A stretch of 64,000 nt of DNA from NCBI GenBank assembly GCA_963978905.1, contig OZ022256.1, forward strand, positions 12,197,501-12,261,500. Direction: 5' to 3'. The DNA comes from Trichostrongylus colubriformis. Taxonomy: Eukaryota > Nematoda > Chromadorea > Rhabditida > Trichostrongylidae. The notes under the pieces are model-generated. The model was not told where the DNA came from and did no database searches. It worked only from the letters and a program-made list of their open reading frames with translations. The translations under genes were made by a program, and so were the position numbers. This document shows, in pieces, positions 59,396-64,000 of this stretch (positions within the stretch are counted from its first letter, which is position 1; each line of letters begins with the position of its first letter).

Positions 59396-61280
59396 CATCC
59401 TGCAGCTCGCGAGCGGCTCATTTAGTATTAGTGAACAGGTCAGTACATTTGTTTCATTCCTCCTTGTTCCTGGTTCTTATGCAACATATTTAGACGGACA
59501 GGGCTATCCGAACAGCTGCCGTGGGATGCATCACAGTAATTTCTTTGTTATGACGTCTCTCTTTATTAAATTTTTGAGATAAAGCAAGAGTCACCTTTTT
59601 TAAAACAAGTAAGGATTTAGTATCAAAGTCAGCTGAGATTTCTGTATCGCGCCGTGTATTTCTGTTGAAATCGGAATCGTGGATGCAGTTGAACGCACAC
59701 ACGCGATAATTGGATTGGTGGTTTATCTTCTTGGAGCGAGTAGGTCCATAGGTAGCTGCTCAGGCTGCAACTTTGTTGCGGCTGCTCGGTGCACCCTCAC
59801 GGTATTGTGCCCGCTTAAACACAACCGACCACGCCCACCCAACCAAATCACATGGTTTTTTCCAATGTGTATCATCTTATTTTGGACCTGATCGCTTTAG
59901 AACCCGTCAGACGCGGTAACGCGATCTTTCTATCCTCATGGCACACACATCGTGATTTCTTTCATAAGAGTGATGCTTGCTGGAAGTATAACCCGACTGT
60001 CAACTCCAATCCCCGTTTTTTGCCAACATTGCGACATCAAAGTGTGCTTGTGAAATTTGTGATTACATTCTCGAAAAAAATCATACGTATCTCACCTACG
60101 TTTGTGCTGGTGGCTGAAATTTCGAATGGTGCATAGGTGATAAGTAAATTTTGATGCATAGTTGTCCGAGTACTTTGAATTACATATGTGTCTGCCACCC
60201 TACGACACTTATCCAATCTATTTGGCTGATGCATAAGAAGCTTAAAACTTGAAAGGACCACTTCAGTAGCAGTGATAAAACGTCTTCCATCAACAAAGCC
60301 ACCTAAGCATTTGAAAAAGTTTCATTGACAGTGTCAAATCTTTGTATGGACCATTTCCTTTGAACAGTATTTCGTTTCGGAAAAGATTCCGAAAATGGAA
60401 TGCGTGGAATCATCTCGAAGACGGATACCTTGGTGACGCATCGGAACGGGCTGCTGTGAGCTCTCTGTCTAACGCAGAAGTCTTAAAATTACCTTTCGGA
60501 GGGAAAGTTCTGCTGCAAAAGCAATATTTTCAAAGTTTGAAAACGCCACTTATGGTATTAGCTGCATGCGAAAGTAGAGGTGTTAGTGAGTAGTACAGCA
60601 GTAAAGGAAAGCGGAACGAAGTGGCTAGAAGCTTGGGAATTAACCATAATACTCCCAGCCTTCCTTTTGCTTCTTTGCTGAACGATGTTTACGGTGTTTC
60701 TGACGTGTTGATGGGAGCATTTGGATCTGTGATGTGACACGTACGAATGTGTGCTGAGCGCTTCCTCGTGCGTCTATCGCAGGGCTTTGTTAAGCAGATG
60801 CCCGTCTTGTAATGCAAACTGCGCCACACTCCGTTTCCTTGAGCTCCTAACTTTAATTTCTGATCAATTTTTTTTGCCTTGGACTCCCAAATTACCTTTG
60901 CCTTCAATTCTCAGCGAGACCATTTACTGACAACCTTTCATATCACATCGCATATAAAGACGAATCCCTCTCCCTTCTATCAAATAATCAAACTCAAATA
61001 TAGCTGAATTGCTGTAATTCTGGTTCTTTTTGAACAATTAAACCAGTAATGAGCAGATAGAAAAAATGATAATGACTTGGGCACAGATGACTAAAATGGA
61101 AAATGCAGTAATTGAAAATCAAGTACCTGGCAGCTGAAGTATTTCATGATTGGAAAGCAGTTCAATGAAGAGAATAGTTCGAATATGTAAGTACCACACA
61201 CTTTCTTAAATGCCTAAATGCTTCTGCCAACGAATGATGTTTTTACTCGGTCCGATAGCCTGCAAGGATGCACACGTGTA
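59396..61280. other. 1.9 kb without a recognised gene
   Basis: A plus-strand 83-codon frame (60342-60593) has no recognisable domain. Nothing else identified. Confidence 0.4.
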
Positions 61281-62200
61281 CAGGGTGTCTCAAACTATGG
61301 GCGCCTGAACTCGCGTTTCTTCGTATTCCTCTATACAATTGTATCAATCCTTTTTCTTTCATTTGCTGCTCAGCGGGTGCACAGGATCTTCTTCCACCAA
61401 GGTGCATGCTCGTCAGGGTGAAGCTCATGCTATTTCCGAAATTTCAGAAGTTTTTCAAATACACTTGGTGGTCATTCGCTTCAACGGTGACACGCACCTC
61501 GCCGTACTTCTGTTCGAGCGAAAAAATTTCCACGTTCTGAACCGATGAGGGCAACCCACTTGGCCAACAACGTCTGGTAGGGTATACCATGCCGATAGGG
61601 TGTTTGGGTACCAGCAAGCGGGTCCCAGTCATGATTGAGGGTCCGATAATGGCACGCAGTTGGTTTCCGTCGAGTTCGGCGTAGGGCTTGCGGGAATGTG
61701 AACATGAGGAACTGGCTGTCAGACATAATAAAGCACTGCCCTCACTAGTCTTTCGCAACAATACTTGGTGAGTTCAGCGGCAAGGCGCTTTAGTTTATAG
61801 AATCAAATTGATACGCGCTGCCGACCCGATTTGTTCGAATTGATCGCTTTTCAAAACGTCCGTCAAATCTCCCAAAACATAACCCCATTGGTCTCCTGCC
61901 GGGGTCCTCAACTAGAAGCAAGGTCTGACAAGTCAGCCATCCTAGTATGGAGTCACAGAAAGTGGCCCCGAGAAAGATTTGGGAAGGAATGTATGGAAAA
62001 AGCAGCGCGTCAAGGGCGGTTGAGTGATAGAGAGACTTTGAGCTTGTATCCTTGTCGGGACAGAGAAACTTATGATATGACTGCTGTGTCTTGTTACATA
62101 AGATGTGAGTAAAGTTGTGAATGGGTTGATTTTTCATTCTTTCTATTGACGCCAACAAAATATTGCAATACATTGGCGCCCATAATTTTGGGACACCCTG
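61281..62200. mobile_element. Tc1/mariner-superfamily element, 920 bp, TA target duplication
   Basis: Ends CAGGGTGTCTCAAACTATGG and, inverted, CAGGGTGTCCCAAAATTATG, both followed by GCGCC; TA on both sides (61279-61280 and 62201-62202). Overlapping minus-strand frames at 61444-61761 carry weakly transposase-like text, but no catalytic motif could be placed, so activity is unlikely. Confidence 0.8.
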
Positions 62201-62347
62201 TATATAACACGCGCCTTCTGTTTTCACTCTGGCCCTTCGAATCTGTAGAAGCCGAGCTTAAAGGCACCGGTGGGAGTGGTTTCAGCCAATAATGGAATAG
62301 TAAGAGGTCAAAGGAGTGCAGCAGTAGGGAAACAATAGAATCAAACG

Positions 62348-62752
62348 GTCTAAGACTCGAGCCAATATACATATTTATGCTGCATTTGCCTGATAAGGGC
62401 AGCACACATAGATTCATGCGAAAAGTGAGAATCTGGCTGAGATACAGCTACTCAAAGTGGTAGCTGAAAGGGCTGGGCCTCAGAGTAAATGTCCGCTCCT
62501 TCGCCCGCCACACTTGGAGACGCATAGTGTGAGTGAAAAATTACGTAAACAGTCCCACTCTTCGTCTCCGACCGCGGCGGACTACGGGGCGGGTATCTAC
62601 ATTTTCTATGAGGCACTCCACTTTGAGCTGCTGTATCTTAGCCGCATTTTCATTTTTTTTCAAGTGAAACTTTGCTCGCGGTCTTTATCAAGCAGATACA
62701 ATATGAATATATGGGTATCAAGAAAACTCGTTTCCCCTAAGACGGTTCCTTT
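62348..62752. mobile_element. GC-rich foldback MITE
   Basis: Family blocks GAGATACAGCTACTCAAAG (about 62438) and inverse CTTTGAGCTGCTGTATCTTA (about 62621), with the right end GACGGTTCCTTT. The left end is diverged. Confidence 0.75.
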
Positions 62753-62779
62753 GAGCCTTCTGTTCCTAATCAATGAATG

Positions 62780-63580
62780 TGGTTGTCGCGGATCGCCGCG
62801 ACGATGGCCTCGGGGCACCGCGCTCCCCGGCCCGTCCGCGCTGCGGCGCCGCTTGTCGCGTCATGCGGCACGTGGTGACTTCGCCCTCTGTGGTCGAAGC
62901 CGGTATATAAGACCGGCTGCCAGCTGTCAGTCGGTTTTCACCGGGCAACGCCATGATGCTGCCCGAGGACTGGGGGTGCGGTGCACCCTTGGCTCTCGGG
63001 TAGTGGAGCGCTGGCACATGAGTTGGCCGGTGTCTACCCCTGCTCCCCGACTGGGAGCAGCCGTGGTTGGATCCCCATACCAGACACCGTCGGCCATACG
63101 GCTACGTGATAACAGCCGAATGGGGGTCTAATTTCTTAGCCGGCTGCCGGGAGTCGCCCTAGCGGAGGGGCGACCTTGGGAAGTCAGATATGATATGATG
63201 TATTGTTGCATTACGTGATGAATGTGTGATATACTTCTTGTTGTGTGATTTATATGTAGTTCATGTGTTGTATTTATATCCATGTTGTGTCTTGTCATGT
63301 TTAGTACAGGGGGCAGGTTGCCAGTGAAGTGACGTTCAGGGTTCGACGGCCCTCAATCGGGGTAACGGGCGGTGTAGGGTATAGGTCGGTAATCCCCTTT
63401 GGTCCCCACGGGAGGGTCCGCCCTGCCGGCCGTTGTGGCGGCCGCCGGGGTGTCTCCGGTGAGGGCGTCTGGGGGGCATCATCCACCATTGGGTGTCTCC
63501 TGGACGCGAGAGGTTTGTGTGCGCTAGGACGATGCAACACGCGATGTCAAAAGAATGCCTTTGATCCGCGACAGTGGTAT
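62780..63580 (+). promoter_or_regulatory. GC-rich segment with TATA box framed by an inverted repeat
   Basis: GC content rises sharply from about 62785. A TATATAAG box at 62904-62911 is framed by GCCGGT and ACCGGC (62899-62917). A TG-rich stretch (about 63185-63305) and a second GC-rich block (63310-63520) follow. This resembles the 5' region of a retroelement, or a strong promoter, but no matching coding region follows before the mariner at 63588. Identity unknown. Confidence 0.4.
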
Positions 63581-63587
63581 TCCATTA

Positions 63588-64000
63588 GGTTGTTCAGAAA
63601 GTTTTCGGATTAGATGCATGGTAGGGTTCAAAACAACGTATCTTTGTCACCCGCTGTTAAGAGCGGACCTAACTTGAAGAATTTGTATTTCATGATCGGT
63701 TTATGTACCTGTCAGCAGCAGTGCCACATATCGTCTCCTAATCCCAGAAACCGCTCCGGGCGATCCGCGAACGAGGCTCATCGCTTTCTGCAGGAGAAAA
63801 TGAAGGAGCAAGCCCCCCGTCGCTCGACGTGCTCCTACTGGTACCACAAGCTCGACAACGGTGACGAATCGCTCAAGAAATCTCGATCACAAACACAGAA
63901 CAAACGGCTCGTGGTCGCTACCTGTGGGGCTTACGCGAACTTTCAGACCTTATGGATACTCCAAAATCCACGGGACACGATGCTAACAAGTTTACTCACT
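63588..64000 (+). pseudogene. mariner copy, 5' part only (continues past window)
   Basis: Starts TTAGGTTGTTCAGAAAGTTT, a mariner-type end. From about 63775 the plus strand reads AHRFLQEKMKEQAPRRSTCS and YWYHKLDNGDESLKKSRS, matching the helix-turn-helix linker (W....F.NGDESL.D..R) of mariner transposases. Whether the transposase is intact cannot be judged because the element leaves the window. Confidence 0.7.

Overview
The window looks like nuclear DNA of a clade V nematode, probably a strongylid such as a hookworm; this is inferred from gene content and style and is not proven. Introns are short, acceptors are mostly TTTCAG-like, Tc1/mariner-type elements are dense, and two well-resolved genes are orthologues of nematode chromatin factors (a DPY-21/RSBN1-type protein and a SET/I2PP2A-type NAP protein). 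Most of the window is transposon-derived or unassigned; spliced genes lie mainly at 15.6-22.5 kb and 26.1-41.7 kb.

Layout. 1-1186: tandem array of a 293-bp unit, each unit a short terminal-inverted-repeat (TIR) element plus a 6-bp spacer; it runs off the left edge. 1.2-15.5 kb: no convincing gene, but many MITE-like elements, two long foldbacks (6591-7266 and 9951-12613, the second broken by a 1.28-kb composite insertion) and a 107-bp exact duplication. 15.6-16.9 kb (minus): 3' part of an unrecognised spliced gene. 17.8-22.2 kb (plus): a small NTF2-like/DUF4440-type gene in which one expected exon was not found. 22.3-22.6 kb (minus): tail of another unrecognised gene with a MITE against it. 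24.9-25.8 kb: mariner relic.

26.1-36.7 kb (minus): a 26-exon DPY-21/RSBN1-family gene (histone H4K20 demethylase family) reconstructed with matching phases, with a degraded Tc1-like element (31829-33396) in one intron. 37.2-41.7 kb (plus): a seven-exon SET/I2PP2A (C. elegans spr-2 type) gene, divergent from the first, so two chromatin regulators share about 470 bp of upstream DNA. 42.5 kb (minus): a tRNA-like gene, followed by a near-perfect 38-bp hairpin.

43-64 kb: a mobile-element landscape with nested insertions (a PIF/Harbinger-like element with an identifiable empty site, a head-to-head mariner palindrome, Tc1/mariner MITEs, seven copies window-wide of a GC-rich foldback MITE), one possible decayed gene at 58.6-59.4 kb, a GC-rich TATA-bearing segment at 62.8-63.6 kb and a mariner copy running off the right edge.

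All exon structures are hand-derived from splice-site and phase consistency; family names rest on recognised motifs, with no database search.
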